From assembly GCF_005048205.1 (NCBI RefSeq), contig NZ_SUMF01000004.1, forward strand, positions 1 through 64,000: a stretch of DNA of 64,000 nucleotides, in the 5' to 3' direction. This DNA comes from Chitiniphilus eburneus (GTDB lineage Bacteria > Pseudomonadota > Gammaproteobacteria > Burkholderiales > Chitinibacteraceae). Shown one piece after another: positions 54,074 to 64,000 of this stretch. Below the pieces are notes generated by a model. It made no database searches. It was given only the letters and a program-made list of their open reading frames with translations, and had not been told where the DNA came from. Every line of letters begins with the position of its first letter. The stretch's first letter is position 1. Position numbers and translations under genes: made by a program.

Positions 54074-54763
54074 GTGTCCTACCGTCTCGATCCCCTCGGC
54101 CATCTCGCCACGCCGTTCCCCGATAAATTCGGCATTCCGCGTCAGCCTCGGCTGGCGCCGCATGCGCGGGGGGTGTTGCGTCTGTTGCCACCCTATGACC
54201 GCCCGGAAGCGGTGCGGGGGCTGGCGGCGTTTTCGCATGTCTGGCTGAGTTTCATCTTCCACCAGAGCGCCGACACCTGGCATCCCACCGTGCGGCCGCC
54301 ACGCCTGGGCGGTAACACGCGGGTGGGCGTGTTCGCCAGCCGCAGTCCGTTCCGCCCGAACGGATTGGGGCTGTCGCTGGTCGAACTCGTCGATGTCGAT
54401 ACCCGCGACGGTGTGGTGCTCACCTTCGCGGGTGTGGATCTGGTGGACGGCACGCCCATTGTCGATATCAAGCCCTATGTTCCCTTCGTCGAAAGCGTGC
54501 CGGACGCGCGCGGCGGCTTTGTCGATGGCACGCCGCCGACGCTGGACGTCTCGTTTTCGTCCGAAGCGCTGGCACGGCTGACGGCGCTGGCCGACTCGTA
54601 TCCCCACCTGGGCGCGTTGATCGCCGAGGTGCTGGCACAGGACCCACGCCCGGCCTATGCCGACGACCCCGCCCGCGTCTACGGCGTGCGGCTGTATACC
54701 TTCGATATCAAGTGGCGCTGCGACGATACGCACGCCCATGTTCTTGCCCTGGATGACGCATGA
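54074..54763 (+). CDS. trmO: tRNA (N6-threonylcarbamoyladenosine(37)-N6)-methyltransferase TrmO
   Basis: 229 residues from a GTG at 54074. It matches the TsaA/TrmO family: PDKFGIPRQPRLAPHARG, FSHVWLSFIFHQ, RVGVFASRSPFRPNGLGLSLVEL and DGTPIVDIKPYVPF, the SAM-binding beta-barrel of class VIII methyltransferases. It methylates t6A37 in tRNA-Thr in E. coli. Its stop overlaps the next gene's ATG. Confidence 0.9.
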   Translation: MSYRLDPLGHLATPFPDKFGIPRQPRLAPHARGVLRLLPPYDRPEAVRGLAAFSHVWLSFIFHQSADTWHPTVRPPRLGGNTRVGVFASRSPFRPNGLGLSLVELVDVDTRDGVVLTFAGVDLVDGTPIVDIKPYVPFVESVPDARGGFVDGTPPTLDVSFSSEALARLTALADSYPHLGALIAEVLAQDPRPAYADDPARVYGVRLYTFDIKWRCDDTHAHVLALDDA

Positions 54764-55680
54764 CCTTTTCGCTACCCCGCCTCGCCCCGCTGTTCGCCGC
54801 CCTGCTGCTGGCGGCCTGCACCACGCCCAGCGAGGTGCCCCCGGTGCAACCGACGCCCACGCCACCACCGCCCAAGGCATTGCCGCATGTGAAGATCGGC
54901 CTGGCGCTGGGCGGCGGCGCGGCCAAGGGCTTCGCCCATATCGGCGTGATCAAGATGCTGGAAGCCAACGGCATCAAGCCGGAGTACGTGGCCGGCACCA
55001 GCGCGGGCAGCGTGGTCGGGGCGCTGTACGCCAGTGGCATGGATGCATTCGCCTTGCAGGAAGAATCGTTCGGCCTGGACGAGGCCAGCATCCGTGACGT
55101 CAGCCTGCTCTCCGGCGGCCTGGTACGCGGGCAGAAACTCCAGGACTACGTAAACCAGTTGGTGAAGAAACGCCCGCTGGAAAAACTGGGCAAGCCGTTC
55201 GCCGCCGTCGCCACCGAACTGGAAACCGGCAAGCGCACCGTCTTCTCGCGCGGTAACACCGGCATGGCGGTACGCGCATCGTCCAGCATTCCGGGCGTGT
55301 TCGAGCCGGTACTGATCAATGGCAAGCGCTATGTGGACGGCGGCGTGGTCAGCCCGGTGCCGGCGGACGCCGCGCGCCAGATGGGCGCCGATTTCGTCAT
55401 CGCCGTGGATATCTCGTCCAAGGCCAGCGGCACCGCGCCGACCAACATGCTGGGCATCGTCAACCAGGCGATCATGATCATGGGCCAGAAGCTGGGCGAG
55501 CAGGAGCTGGCGCGCGCCGACGTGGTGATCCGTCCCCGCGTGGGCAAGATCGGCCCGACCGACTTCGACCAGCGCAATGTCGCGATCCTGGAAGGCGAAA
55601 AGGCCGCGCTGGCCATGCTGCCGCTGATCAGACAGAAGATCGTCGACAAGCAGAACGCGATGGTGGCCGCCGGCCGCTGA
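54760..55680 (+). CDS. Patatin-like phospholipase lipoprotein
   Basis: 306 residues. A lipoprotein signal ([13 protein letters not shown], lipobox Cys22) is followed by a short Pro-rich linker and a patatin domain (about 45-250): oxyanion [16 protein letters not shown], nucleophile GTSAGS and the catalytic aspartate in [12 protein letters not shown]. It resembles RssA-type patatins and could hydrolyse phospholipids at the envelope. Coupled to trmO by a 4-bp overlap. Confidence 0.88.
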   Translation: MTFSLPRLAPLFAALLLAACTTPSEVPPVQPTPTPPPPKALPHVKIGLALGGGAAKGFAHIGVIKMLEANGIKPEYVAGTSAGSVVGALYASGMDAFALQEESFGLDEASIRDVSLLSGGLVRGQKLQDYVNQLVKKRPLEKLGKPFAAVATELETGKRTVFSRGNTGMAVRASSSIPGVFEPVLINGKRYVDGGVVSPVPADAARQMGADFVIAVDISSKASGTAPTNMLGIVNQAIMIMGQKLGEQELARADVVIRPRVGKIGPTDFDQRNVAILEGEKAALAMLPLIRQKIVDKQNAMVAAGR

Positions 55681-55754
55681 GCGCCGCATCGATGGGAGGC
55701 GGCCAAGCGCCGCGCCGTATCCTACGCTGTAACGTCCAACCCAAGGAGCCTGCC

Positions 55755-56447
55755 ATGTACCAGCTCGTCCTGATCCGCCACGGCCAATCGGCGTGGAATC
55801 TCGAAAACCGCTTCACCGGCTGGGTGGACGTGGATCTGACCGAACAAGGCGTCGAAGAGGCCAAGCGCGCCGGGCAACTGCTGCGCGACGCGGGGTATCG
55901 CTTCGACATTGCCTACACCTCGGTGCTCAAGCGCGCCATCCGCACGCTGTGGCTGGCGCTGGATGAGATGGATCAGATGTGGATTCCGGTGATCAACTCC
56001 TGGCGGCTGAACGAGCGCCACTATGGCGCGCTGGCCGGGCTGGACAAGGCCGAGACCGCCGCGCTGCACGGCGCGGATCAAGTGCTGCTGTGGCGGCGCA
56101 GCTACGATGTCCGCCCGCCGGCAATGGAACCGGACGATCCCCGCGCCTCGTACGACGACCCACGCTACGCCGGCGTGCCGCGGGCCGAAATCCCGCTGAC
56201 CGAATGCCTGGAGGACACCGTGGCGCGTGCACTGCCGTTCTGGCACAGCGATATCGCCCCGGCGATCAAGGCGGGCAAGCGGGTGGTGATTTCCGCGCAC
56301 AACAACTCGCTGCGCGCGCTGGTCAAGTACCTGGACGACGTGTCGAACGACGCCATCGTCAAGTTCGAACTCCCCAATGGCCTGCCACTGGTGTACGAAC
56401 TGGACGAGAACCTCAAGCCGATCCGCCATTACTACCTGGGCGAGTAG
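55755..56447 (+). CDS. gpmA: 2,3-bisphosphoglycerate-dependent phosphoglycerate mutase
   Basis: 230 residues; interconverts 3- and 2-phosphoglycerate in glycolysis. The phosphohistidine motif is [18 protein letters not shown], followed by [19 protein letters not shown] and [24 protein letters not shown] precedes the ATG. A terminator follows about 110 bp after the stop. Confidence 0.96.
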   Translation: MYQLVLIRHGQSAWNLENRFTGWVDVDLTEQGVEEAKRAGQLLRDAGYRFDIAYTSVLKRAIRTLWLALDEMDQMWIPVINSWRLNERHYGALAGLDKAETAALHGADQVLLWRRSYDVRPPAMEPDDPRASYDDPRYAGVPRAEIPLTECLEDTVARALPFWHSDIAPAIKAGKRVVISAHNNSLRALVKYLDDVSNDAIVKFELPNGLPLVYELDENLKPIRHYYLGE

Positions 56448-56557
56448 GCGTTCCGGTCGGGGCATGCGTAAACCCATGCCCTGAGCCACGGTTATACCGG
56501 TCGGGGACGGCCATCGAACACCGGTCAATGCCGTACAGGGATCGATCAGTCGGAGCC

Positions 56558-56590
56558 AAGGGGCGCGTCCGAGCGGCGCGCCCTTTTTTT
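56558..56590 (+). terminator. Rho-independent terminator of gpmA
   Basis: A GC-rich stem (gggcgcg / cgcgccc) with a 9-nt loop and seven T. Confidence 0.85.
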
Positions 56591-56689
56591 GGTCTGCGTG
56601 TCGGCACCGTCACACCCGCGATTGCAATGTCATCTCCGTTGGCGATACTGCATCGCCGCTGGCCACGCCAGCCTGTACGGATCATTCGA

Positions 56690-57499
56690 ATGACCTTGCG
56701 CCGCCTCGTTGCCCCGCTCCTGCTCGCCGGCCTGTCCCTCGCTGGCTGCGCGTCCGTTCCCGCCACGGGCACCCGGCAGATCGCCGACAGCACGTTGTCG
56801 TACACCCTGCTGGACAATGGCGCGCCCACCGTGGTCCTGCAATCCGGGCTGGGCGACGATCGCGCACCCTGGGCCGGCATCCTGCCCATCCTGGCGGCCA
56901 GGTACACGGTATTCGCCTACGATCGCCCGGGCTACGGCGCCAGCGGCACCGCCTCATCCTCGCGCGATGCCTGCGCCATCGCGGACGAGTTGCACGCGCT
57001 GCTACAGGCGTCCGGCGCGCGGCCACCCTATGTGCTGGTCGGCCACTCGCTGGGGGGCCTTTATCAATACGTGTTCGCCCGCCTGTACCCGGATGAGGTC
57101 GCGGGGCTGGTACTGGTCGATGCGACCCATCCCGATCATTGGCGACACCTGCAAGCCGAAGTACCCGCGCTGGCGTCGCTGCTGAAAGGCATGCGCACCA
57201 CCGTGTTCTCCCCGGCCATGCGCCAGGAGTTCGATGCGCAGGATCAATGTCTGGACCGGATCGCGCGAACACCCGCCCTCGGCATTCCCACCCGCGTGCT
57301 CGCCCGCACGCGGTACGACCTGATGGAACAAGGGGCTTATGAAGCGATGGTGCATCGGGAAGAACAGGATTGGCTGGCTCTGACCGGCGCCCGGCGCGTC
57401 GAGGCCGTGGCGGCGGCGGGTCATTACATCCAGCGCGATCAGCCCCAGACCGTGATCAGTGCAATAGAAGCCATCGCCGGCACGGCGCAGGCTCGCTGA
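56690..57499 (+). CDS. Alpha/beta hydrolase lipoprotein
   Basis: 269 residues. A lipobox (LAGLSLAGC, Cys20) precedes an alpha/beta hydrolase fold: oxyanion region VLQSGLGDDRAPW, YDRPGYGASG, the nucleophile elbow VGHSLGGLYQYVFARLYP and a catalytic histidine near the end (AAGHYIQRDQPQ). It is likely an esterase on the outer membrane; the substrate is unknown. Confidence 0.85.
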   Translation: MTLRRLVAPLLLAGLSLAGCASVPATGTRQIADSTLSYTLLDNGAPTVVLQSGLGDDRAPWAGILPILAARYTVFAYDRPGYGASGTASSSRDACAIADELHALLQASGARPPYVLVGHSLGGLYQYVFARLYPDEVAGLVLVDATHPDHWRHLQAEVPALASLLKGMRTTVFSPAMRQEFDAQDQCLDRIARTPALGIPTRVLARTRYDLMEQGAYEAMVHREEQDWLALTGARRVEAVAAAGHYIQRDQPQTVISAIEAIAGTAQAR

Positions 57500-57581
57500 C
57501 CATGCGGGGCGATCCGTCTCCGACCCGGCGTTTCGTTGCAGCTTGCCGGCTCACGATCTGGAGAGGCAGCCCCCCTGCGCA

Positions 57582-58325
57582 CTACTCCCCGCCAACCGCC
57601 TGCATGATCGCGACGTAACGCTGGATGGTTGCGGCGAAACCCTGCTCCAGCGCTTCGACCGTCAGTGCGTGGCCAATCGACACTTCGTCGATGCCGGGAA
57701 TCCGCAGGAAGTTACCCAGGTTATCCAGGTTGAGGTCGTGGCCGGCATTCAACCCCAGGCCCAGCTCGCGCGCCACGCGCGCCGCGACGGCGAAGCGTTC
57801 CCATTCTTCCAGCCACCGGCCTTCGGCATAGGCATGCGCATAGCTTTCGGTGTAAAGCTCGACGCGGTCGGCACCGGTGGCGGGCGTGGCGGCGATCTGC
57901 ACAGGATCGGGATCGACGAACAGGCTCACGCGGATGCCGGCGCCTTTCAGCTGCGCCACGATCTGCGCTAGGCGCTCGCCGTGTCGCAGGATGTCCCAGC
58001 CGTGGTCGGACGTCAGTTGGCCCGGTTCGTCGGGCACCAGCGTGCATTGCGTGGGACAGGCGGCCAGCACCACGTCGAGGAAGCGCGCGTCCGGATAGCC
58101 CTCGATGTTGAGTTCCCTGCCCGGGTGCGCCGCGACCACCGCCTTGAGCGCATCCACATCGGCATAGCGCGCGTGGCGCTGGTCGGGACGCGGATGGATG
58201 GTCACGCCGTGCGCGCCATGGCCCAACGCCAGTTCGGCGAAATGGGTGACGCTGGGGTAATCGCGCCCGCGCGAATTGCGGATCAGGGCGATCTTGTTGA
58301 GATTGACGGACAGTTGTGTGGGCAT
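57582..58325 (-). CDS. pdxJ: Pyridoxine 5'-phosphate synthase
   Basis: 247 residues; condenses 1-deoxyxylulose-5-phosphate with 3-amino-2-oxopropyl phosphate to make vitamin B6. It has LSVNLNKIALIRNSRG, VTIHPRPDQRHA, NIEGYPD, CTLVPDEPGQLTSDHGWD, RVSLFVDPDP and GLGLNAGHDLNLDNL. It follows adk but lies beyond that operon's terminator, so it probably has its own promoter in the short gap. Confidence 0.96.
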   Translation of the reverse strand: MPTQLSVNLNKIALIRNSRGRDYPSVTHFAELALGHGAHGVTIHPRPDQRHARYADVDALKAVVAAHPGRELNIEGYPDARFLDVVLAACPTQCTLVPDEPGQLTSDHGWDILRHGERLAQIVAQLKGAGIRVSLFVDPDPVQIAATPATGADRVELYTESYAHAYAEGRWLEEWERFAVAARVARELGLGLNAGHDLNLDNLGNFLRIPGIDEVSIGHALTVEALEQGFAATIQRYVAIMQAVGGE

Positions 58326-58364
58326 GGCGTGCACCGGGAAATCTGGGCCACCGCGCGGGTGGCG

Positions 58365-58398
58365 AAAACGCCAGTGCCCCGCCTGGCGGGGCACTGGC
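58365..58398 (-). terminator. Terminator of the exbB-adk operon
   Basis: Perfect 13-bp stem (gccagtgccccgc and its complement) with a 3-nt loop; GTTTTCG follows on the minus strand. Confidence 0.82.
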
Positions 58399-58413
58399 AG
58401 GCTGCTGGAAGAA

Positions 58414-59858
<1,445 letters not shown>

Positions 59859-59973
59859 CGGCAACCTCGTGCGGTACGTGGCGGGGTGGGCAGCGCGCAG
59901 GGCTGGCGCGCTGGCAAAGCGGAATCTGGCGCGAACGGCGGAACACCCCGAAGGGGGCGCGGCAGGCAGCGGC

Positions 59974-60159
59974 TCAGCCGGGCACGTCCTCGTCGGGCCC
60001 GAGCACCCGCGCTTCGCTTTCCAGCATGACGGGGATGCCGTCGCGGATCGGGTAGGCCAGCCGTTCGGCCTTGCTGATCAGTTCCTGCTTGGCCTTGTCA
60101 TAGACAAGCGGCCCTTTGCAGACCGGGCAGACCAGGATTTCAAGCAGTTTGGGGTCCAT
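59974..60159 (-). CDS. ycaR: Trm112-family small zinc protein YcaR
   Basis: 61 residues: [36 protein letters not shown]. Small Trm112-like protein found between lpxK and kdsB in most beta- and gammaproteobacteria. It has one CxxC, so metal binding is possible but incomplete. It starts 20 bp inside lpxK. Confidence 0.93.
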   Translation of the reverse strand: MDPKLLEILVCPVCKGPLVYDKAKQELISKAERLAYPIRDGIPVMLESEARVLGPDEDVPG

Positions 60160-61165
60160 GGGGTTTCTCTCTGGATTCGAGCTGTTGCGTCACCCAGGCC
60201 GCGAGGTCGGGGGATAGCTCGGCGGCGACGGGAAGGACCCAGATTCTAGCACCGGCATCGCCCAATCCGGGCAGCGCCGCCAACTTGACGGCGTCCTTCG
60301 CGGTCACCACCACTTCGCCCAGTGGCAGGTCGACCAGCGTGAAAGGGTGATGGTCGGCAAACGGGCGGGGCTGGAACACGAGGCCCAGCGCGGTCAGCGT
60401 GGTAAAGAAACGCGCCGGATTGCCAATACCGCACACGGCGCTCGGCGGCGTAATGAAATCCGTCGCCGTGCGCGTGCGCCCGGGGTCGTCCAGTCGATGG
60501 AAATGACCGGGAATCAATTGCATGGCGAAGGCCGGCACGCCCGCGGGCAGCGCCAGGGCGGTCTCGCCATTGACGACCAGCGCATCCATCTCCGCCAGCC
60601 GCGACACGGGTTCGCGCAACGGCCCGGCCGGCAGCAGCGCGCCATTGCCCACGCCGCGCGCACCATCGATCACGCATAGCTCTAGGTCACGCGCCAGCGC
60701 CAGGTGTTGCAGGCCGTCGTCGCACAGAATCACGTTCACCTCGGGGTACGCCGCCAGCAGCGCCCGGCCCGCTTCGGCGCGGTGCCGACAGACGAAGACC
60801 GGCACACCGGTAGCGCGCGCCAGCAGCAGAGGTTCGTCACCAACCAGCGCAGGGTTGCTGTCGGGACTCACCGCCTGTGGCGCCACCGCCGCACCACCGT
60901 AGCCGCGCGAGACGATGCCCGGCCGCCAGCCGCGCGCCGCCAGCGCGCGCGCCAGCCAGATGGTCAACGGCGTCTTGCCCGTGCCGCCGACGCTGATATT
61001 GCCGATGACCACCACCGGCACGGGCAGCCGGACGCGGGCCACGGTGCCGCGCAGATACCGCGCGCGCCGCCGTGCCGCCACGGCGCCGAACAGCCAGGAC
61101 AGCGGGCGCAACAGTAGCGAAAGCGGATGGTGGGGGGTGTACCAGAGACGGTCTGGAAAACTCAT
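60140..61165 (-). CDS. lpxK: Tetraacyldisaccharide 4'-kinase
   Basis: 341 residues; phosphorylates lipid A disaccharide at the inner membrane. An N-terminal membrane helix ([19 protein letters not shown]) is followed by the P-loop [24 protein letters not shown] and the [20 protein letters not shown] motif. ATG at 61165 chosen. Part of the exbB-adk unit. Confidence 0.94.
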   Translation of the reverse strand: MSFPDRLWYTPHHPLSLLLRPLSWLFGAVAARRRARYLRGTVARVRLPVPVVVIGNISVGGTGKTPLTIWLARALAARGWRPGIVSRGYGGAAVAPQAVSPDSNPALVGDEPLLLARATGVPVFVCRHRAEAGRALLAAYPEVNVILCDDGLQHLALARDLELCVIDGARGVGNGALLPAGPLREPVSRLAEMDALVVNGETALALPAGVPAFAMQLIPGHFHRLDDPGRTRTATDFITPPSAVCGIGNPARFFTTLTALGLVFQPRPFADHHPFTLVDLPLGEVVVTAKDAVKLAALPGLGDAGARIWVLPVAAELSPDLAAWVTQQLESREKPHGPQTA

Positions 61166-61261
61166 GGCGGCAGTATCGCAGGCGACACGCAGGCTGGCGA
61201 CCGTGGCCGCCAACGACAACGGGGCGTTGCCGCCCCGTTGTTGGTCAACGTGGATCGCCCA

Positions 61262-61681
61262 TTACTTGATGGGATTCTGCGTGGCGAAGGTCAGCCGGCC
61301 GTATCCGGCAAGGCGGGCGGCCTCCATCACGTTCACCACGGCCTGATGCGTGGCCTGGGCATCGGCGTTGATGACGATCATCGGGTCCTTGCGGTCCCCG
61401 CCCACGCGGCGCAATTGCGCGGCGAAGGCCACCGGATCGGTAAACCCGACGATCTGGCTGTCGACGCTGTACTGGCCATTGGCCGAGATGCCGATGTTGA
61501 TGCTCTGCGGTTGCTCGACCACCTTTTCCGCATCGGCGGTAGGCAGGTTGACCTTCAGCTCGGCAAAGCGCGAATAGGTGGTGGTCGCCATCAGGAAGAT
61601 CAGGATCACCAGCAGCACGTCGATCAACGGCACGAAGTTGATCTCCGGCTCCTCACGGCGGCGATTGCGGCGGAATTTCAT
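61262..61681 (-). CDS. exbD: Biopolymer transport protein ExbD
   Basis: 139 residues; one transmembrane helix near the N-terminus with the conserved aspartate (INFVPLIDVLLVILIFLMATTTY) that carries protons in ExbB-ExbD motors, then a periplasmic domain. Stands 10 bp downstream of exbB. Confidence 0.93.
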   Translation of the reverse strand: MKFRRNRRREEPEINFVPLIDVLLVILIFLMATTTYSRFAELKVNLPTADAEKVVEQPQSINIGISANGQYSVDSQIVGFTDPVAFAAQLRRVGGDRKDPMIVINADAQATHQAVVNVMEAARLAGYGRLTFATQNPIK

Positions 61682-61691
61682 CTGGAATCCT

Positions 61692-62300
61692 TTACTGACG
61701 CTCGCCGTGGACCACTTCCACCAGCTTCACCGCCTGCTGTTCCATCTCCACCAGGAAACCATCCACGCGGCTGCGGAAGTAGCGATAGAACATCAGTGCG
61801 GGAACGGCAACGATGATGCCGAACGCGGTGTTGTACAGCGCCACCGAAATCCCGTGCGCCAGGGCGGCCGGGTTGGCCGCACCGGTGGGCGACTGCGCGC
61901 CGAAGATCTCGATCATGCCGATCACGGTGCCAAAGAGACCGAGCAGCGGCGTCACCGATGCCAGCGTGCCGAGCGTGGGAATGTAGCGCTCCAGATCGTG
62001 CGCCACCGCACCGCCCACTTCCTCGATCGATTCCTTCATGATATCGCGGCTGCTCTTGACGTTCTTCAGTCCGGCGGCCAGCACGCGGCCCAGCGGTGAG
62101 GAGGCGGCCAGGCGAGACAGCATGTCAGGGGTGACGCCATGGGCGCGGTAGTCCTTGACCGCATGTGCCAACAGGCCTTCGGGCAGGACCAGAGAGCGCC
62201 GCAGGCTCAACAGTCGCTCGAAGATGATGGTCACGACAGCCACGGAGGCAGCGATGATCAGCCAGATGGGCCAGCCAGCGGCTTCGATGATCGAGAGCAT
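61692..62300 (-). CDS. exbB: MotA/TolQ/ExbB proton channel protein
   Basis: 202 residues with three membrane helices; the second pair holds the family pattern TLASVTPLLGLFGTVIGMIEIF and AFGIIVAVPALMFYRYF. With ExbD it uses the proton gradient to energise TonB-type uptake or outer-membrane maintenance. Tol-Pal genes are not in the window, so which partner it serves is unclear. First gene of the operon; GAGGAA lies before the ATG. Confidence 0.92.
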   Translation of the reverse strand: MLSIIEAAGWPIWLIIAASVAVVTIIFERLLSLRRSLVLPEGLLAHAVKDYRAHGVTPDMLSRLAASSPLGRVLAAGLKNVKSSRDIMKESIEEVGGAVAHDLERYIPTLGTLASVTPLLGLFGTVIGMIEIFGAQSPTGAANPAALAHGISVALYNTAFGIIVAVPALMFYRYFRSRVDGFLVEMEQQAVKLVEVVHGERQ

Positions 62301-62747
62301 TGCAGGAATTTCCTCGGGTGTGTTCGGATAGATAAAACCGCGTAACTTTAGCCCGATTGCCCGAAGCCGGGAAGGCCGTTCCCCACCCAGGGCTCGCCAT
62401 TGGGCCGCCGTTTTGTCAGCCGGCCTGCTCTGCGGCAGGGCTGGGGATGTAGTACGGCAACGAATGGTTGTCACCGTGCACCAAGCTTAAGATACGCGCA
62501 ATCCCAATGGGGCCGCCGCTTACCGGGCTTACCCACATTCACTGTGGATAACTTTGTGCACAAACTGCCGCGATGCGGGGCAAATGCACGGAATCATTGG
62601 GTTTGTTACGGATTGACGCGATTTTGAGCAACCAAAACAATCGTTAAAATTCAAAGTGTTATAGAAACTACATCAACTACATCCATGGTTTCACCCGGTA
62701 ATGCCCGCCATTGCTGGATTTTGTGGATTAATCGGCCCGTTCAAACA
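62301..62747. promoter_or_regulatory. Intergenic region with DnaA-box-like sites
   Basis: The 447-bp gap between divergent exbB and xseA contains no gene. TTACCCACA (62529-62537, one mismatch) and the inverted TGTGGATAA (62543-62551, a perfect DnaA box) are 5 bp apart, a TTGTGCACAA palindrome follows (62554-62563), and a one-mismatch copy TGTGGATTA lies at 62722-62730. The part from 62600 to 62690 is AT-rich. Promoters for both operons should lie here, but none is clear. Confidence 0.55.
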
Positions 62748-64000
62748 ATGTTCACCAAATTGTCAAGCGTTTCACACACCCCCGTCAGCATCACGGAGCT
62801 GAATCGGCAAGTCCGCGATCTGCTCGAAAGCAGTTTTCCGGTGATGTGGGTGACGGGCGAGATTTCCAACTTCAAACGCTACGGCTCCGGACACTGCTAT
62901 TTCAGTTTGAAGGACGCCAATGCCCAGGTACGTTGCGTGATGTTCCGCAACCGTGCGGCGCTGATCGACTTCGAGCCGCGTGAAGGCCTGCTGGTGGAAG
63001 CGCGAGTGGTGATCACGCTGTATGAAGCACGCGGCGATTTCCAGCTGACGGTGGAAGCGATGCGCCCCGCCGGGCTGGGTGGGCTGTTCGAGGCGTTCGA
63101 GGCCCTGAAGAAAAAGCTGGCCGGCGAAGGCCTGTTCGATCCGGCGCGCAAGCGCCCCCTGCCCGCTTTTCCACGCGCGCTGGGCATCGTTACGTCGCCC
63201 AAGGCCGCGGCACTGCGCGACGTACTCACCACGCTGGCGCGCCGCATGCCGGGGTTGCCGGTGATGATCTATCCAACGGCGGTGCAGGGTGCCGCCGCCG
63301 CCGCGGAGATCGCCGCCGCCATCCGGCTGGCCGGCGAACGGGGCGAAGTGGATACGCTGCTGGTCTGTCGCGGCGGCGGCAGCCTGGAAGACCTGTGGTC
63401 GTTCAACGAAGAAATCGTCGCGCGCGCCATTGCCGCCTGCCCGATCCCGGTGGTGGCCGGCGTGGGCCACGAAACCGACTTCACCATTGCCGACTTCGTA
63501 GCCGACGTGCGCGCGCCCACGCCCACGGCTGCCGCCGAGCTGGCCAGCCCGAACCGGGCCGAATGGCGTAACCGCATCGATGCGCTGGCGCATCGGCTGC
63601 AACGCGACCTGACCCGCGCGTTGCAACTGCGCATGCAACGCCTGGATACCTTGGCACGTCGCCTGCGCCACCCCGGCGAACGGCTGGCAATGCAGCGCGA
63701 ACGCGTTGCGATGCTGGGACGCCGCCTGCTGGAACACCGGACGCGGCGCCTGACGCGCAAGCAGGACAGCCTGTCGCGACTGCGGCTGAAACTGGCCTAT
63801 GTCCGCCCCGACCTGCCCACCGAACGCGCGCGGCTGGATGCGCTGGGCGCCCGGCTGGCCACCAGTCTGCGGCAAACCGGCGAGCGCCAACGCGCCCGGC
63901 TGGCACAACTGGACGCCCGCCTCGGCGCGCTCAACCCCGAGGCCGTGCTGGCGCGCGGCTATGCGCTGGTCGAACGCCCGCGCGGCGACGTCGTGACCCA
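62748..64000 (+). CDS. xseA: Exodeoxyribonuclease VII large subunit (3' end outside the window)
   Basis: 417 codons before the edge of a protein usually about 450 residues long; start at ATG 62748 ([20 protein letters not shown]). An OB-fold N-terminus ([34 protein letters not shown]), the catalytic domain ([74 protein letters not shown]) and a long coiled-coil region are seen. With XseB it degrades single-stranded DNA in repair. The C-terminal [16 protein letters not shown] block is present at the edge. Confidence 0.95.
   Translation, partial: MFTKLSSVSHTPVSITELNRQVRDLLESSFPVMWVTGEISNFKRYGSGHCYFSLKDANAQVRCVMFRNRAALIDFEPREGLLVEARVVITLYEARGDFQLTVEAMRPAGLGGLFEAFEALKKKLAGEGLFDPARKRPLPAFPRALGIVTSPKAAALRDVLTTLARRMPGLPVMIYPTAVQGAAAAAEIAAAIRLAGERGEVDTLLVCRGGGSLEDLWSFNEEIVARAIAACPIPVVAGVGHETDFTIADFVADVRAPTPTAAAELASPNRAEWRNRIDALAHRLQRDLTRALQLRMQRLDTLARRLRHPGERLAMQRERVAMLGRRLLEHRTRRLTRKQDSLSRLRLKLAYVRPDLPTERARLDALGARLATSLRQTGERQRARLAQLDARLGALNPEAVLARGYALVERPRGDVVT

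Noticed and set aside
62301-62747. Chromosomal origin of replication
   Set aside because: Too few DnaA boxes and none of the usual origin-linked genes.

Overview
The window looks like ordinary chromosome from a GC-rich betaproteobacterium. The gene order (pilT-pilU-fimV; exbB-exbD-lpxK-ycaR-kdsB-adk; yggS-proC-yggT-yggU-fxsA/cutA-dsbD), the mutT/TMP-synthase fusion and a secreted chitinase suggest Neisseriales, most likely a chitinolytic member such as the Chitinibacteraceae. That placement is inferred from gene content only. No prophage, complete insertion sequence, CRISPR array or recognisable defence island was seen.

Layout. 1-6.2 kb: a PBP1C-like transglycosylase without its transpeptidase domain and an alpha-2-macroglobulin homologue (minus strand), separated by a long imperfect inverted repeat. 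6.6-8.6 kb: two small outer-membrane beta-barrel genes. 8.9-14.3 kb (minus): a secreted SdsA-type alkylsulfatase, a HIT protein and a Pat-type lysine acetyltransferase. 14.5-17.2 kb: an EamA transporter, a MITE-like palindromic element, a small unknown gene and a stand-alone sigma-54 activator. 17.7-21.7 kb: ilvE, a zinc-finger gene, a cupin gene, waaF and aroA. 22.1-26.6 kb: a modular GH19 chitinase, a secreted lysine-rich repeat protein, a GH3 beta-N-acetylhexosaminidase and sodC; the two glycosidases could act in sequence on chitin.

26.7-34.6 kb: gltX, mltF, tRNA-Ser(CGA), then pilT-pilU-fimV for twitching motility. 34.6-43.4 kb: yggS-proC-yggT-yggU, fxsA facing cutA, dsbD with a TlpA-like thioredoxin and a DUF815 ATPase, then the MutT fusion, a small membrane protein and a DUF4124-glutaredoxin protein. 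43.5-50 kb: xth, a Crp/Fnr regulator, a DfsB-like protein, a lytic transglycosylase, proS and a cell-wall amidase. 50-57.5 kb: an imelysin-like protein, a PhnD-like binding protein, a sodium-dependent transporter, trmO, a patatin-like lipoprotein, gpmA and a lipoprotein hydrolase. 57.6-62.3 kb (minus): pdxJ and the exbB-to-adk operon serving envelope energisation, lipid A/Kdo synthesis and adenylate metabolism. The window ends inside xseA, whose upstream spacer holds DnaA-box-like sites.

Peptidoglycan and envelope functions recur (pbpC, mltF, a second lytic transglycosylase, an amidase, GH3, waaF, kdsB, lpxK). The most unusual points are the truncated PbpC, the MITE-like element with a related solo end 6.6 kb away, the GAFTDA variant in the sigma-54 activator, the chitinase leader that may hide its ribosome binding site, and the DnaA-box-like cluster upstream of xseA. 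None amounts to a clearly new system.
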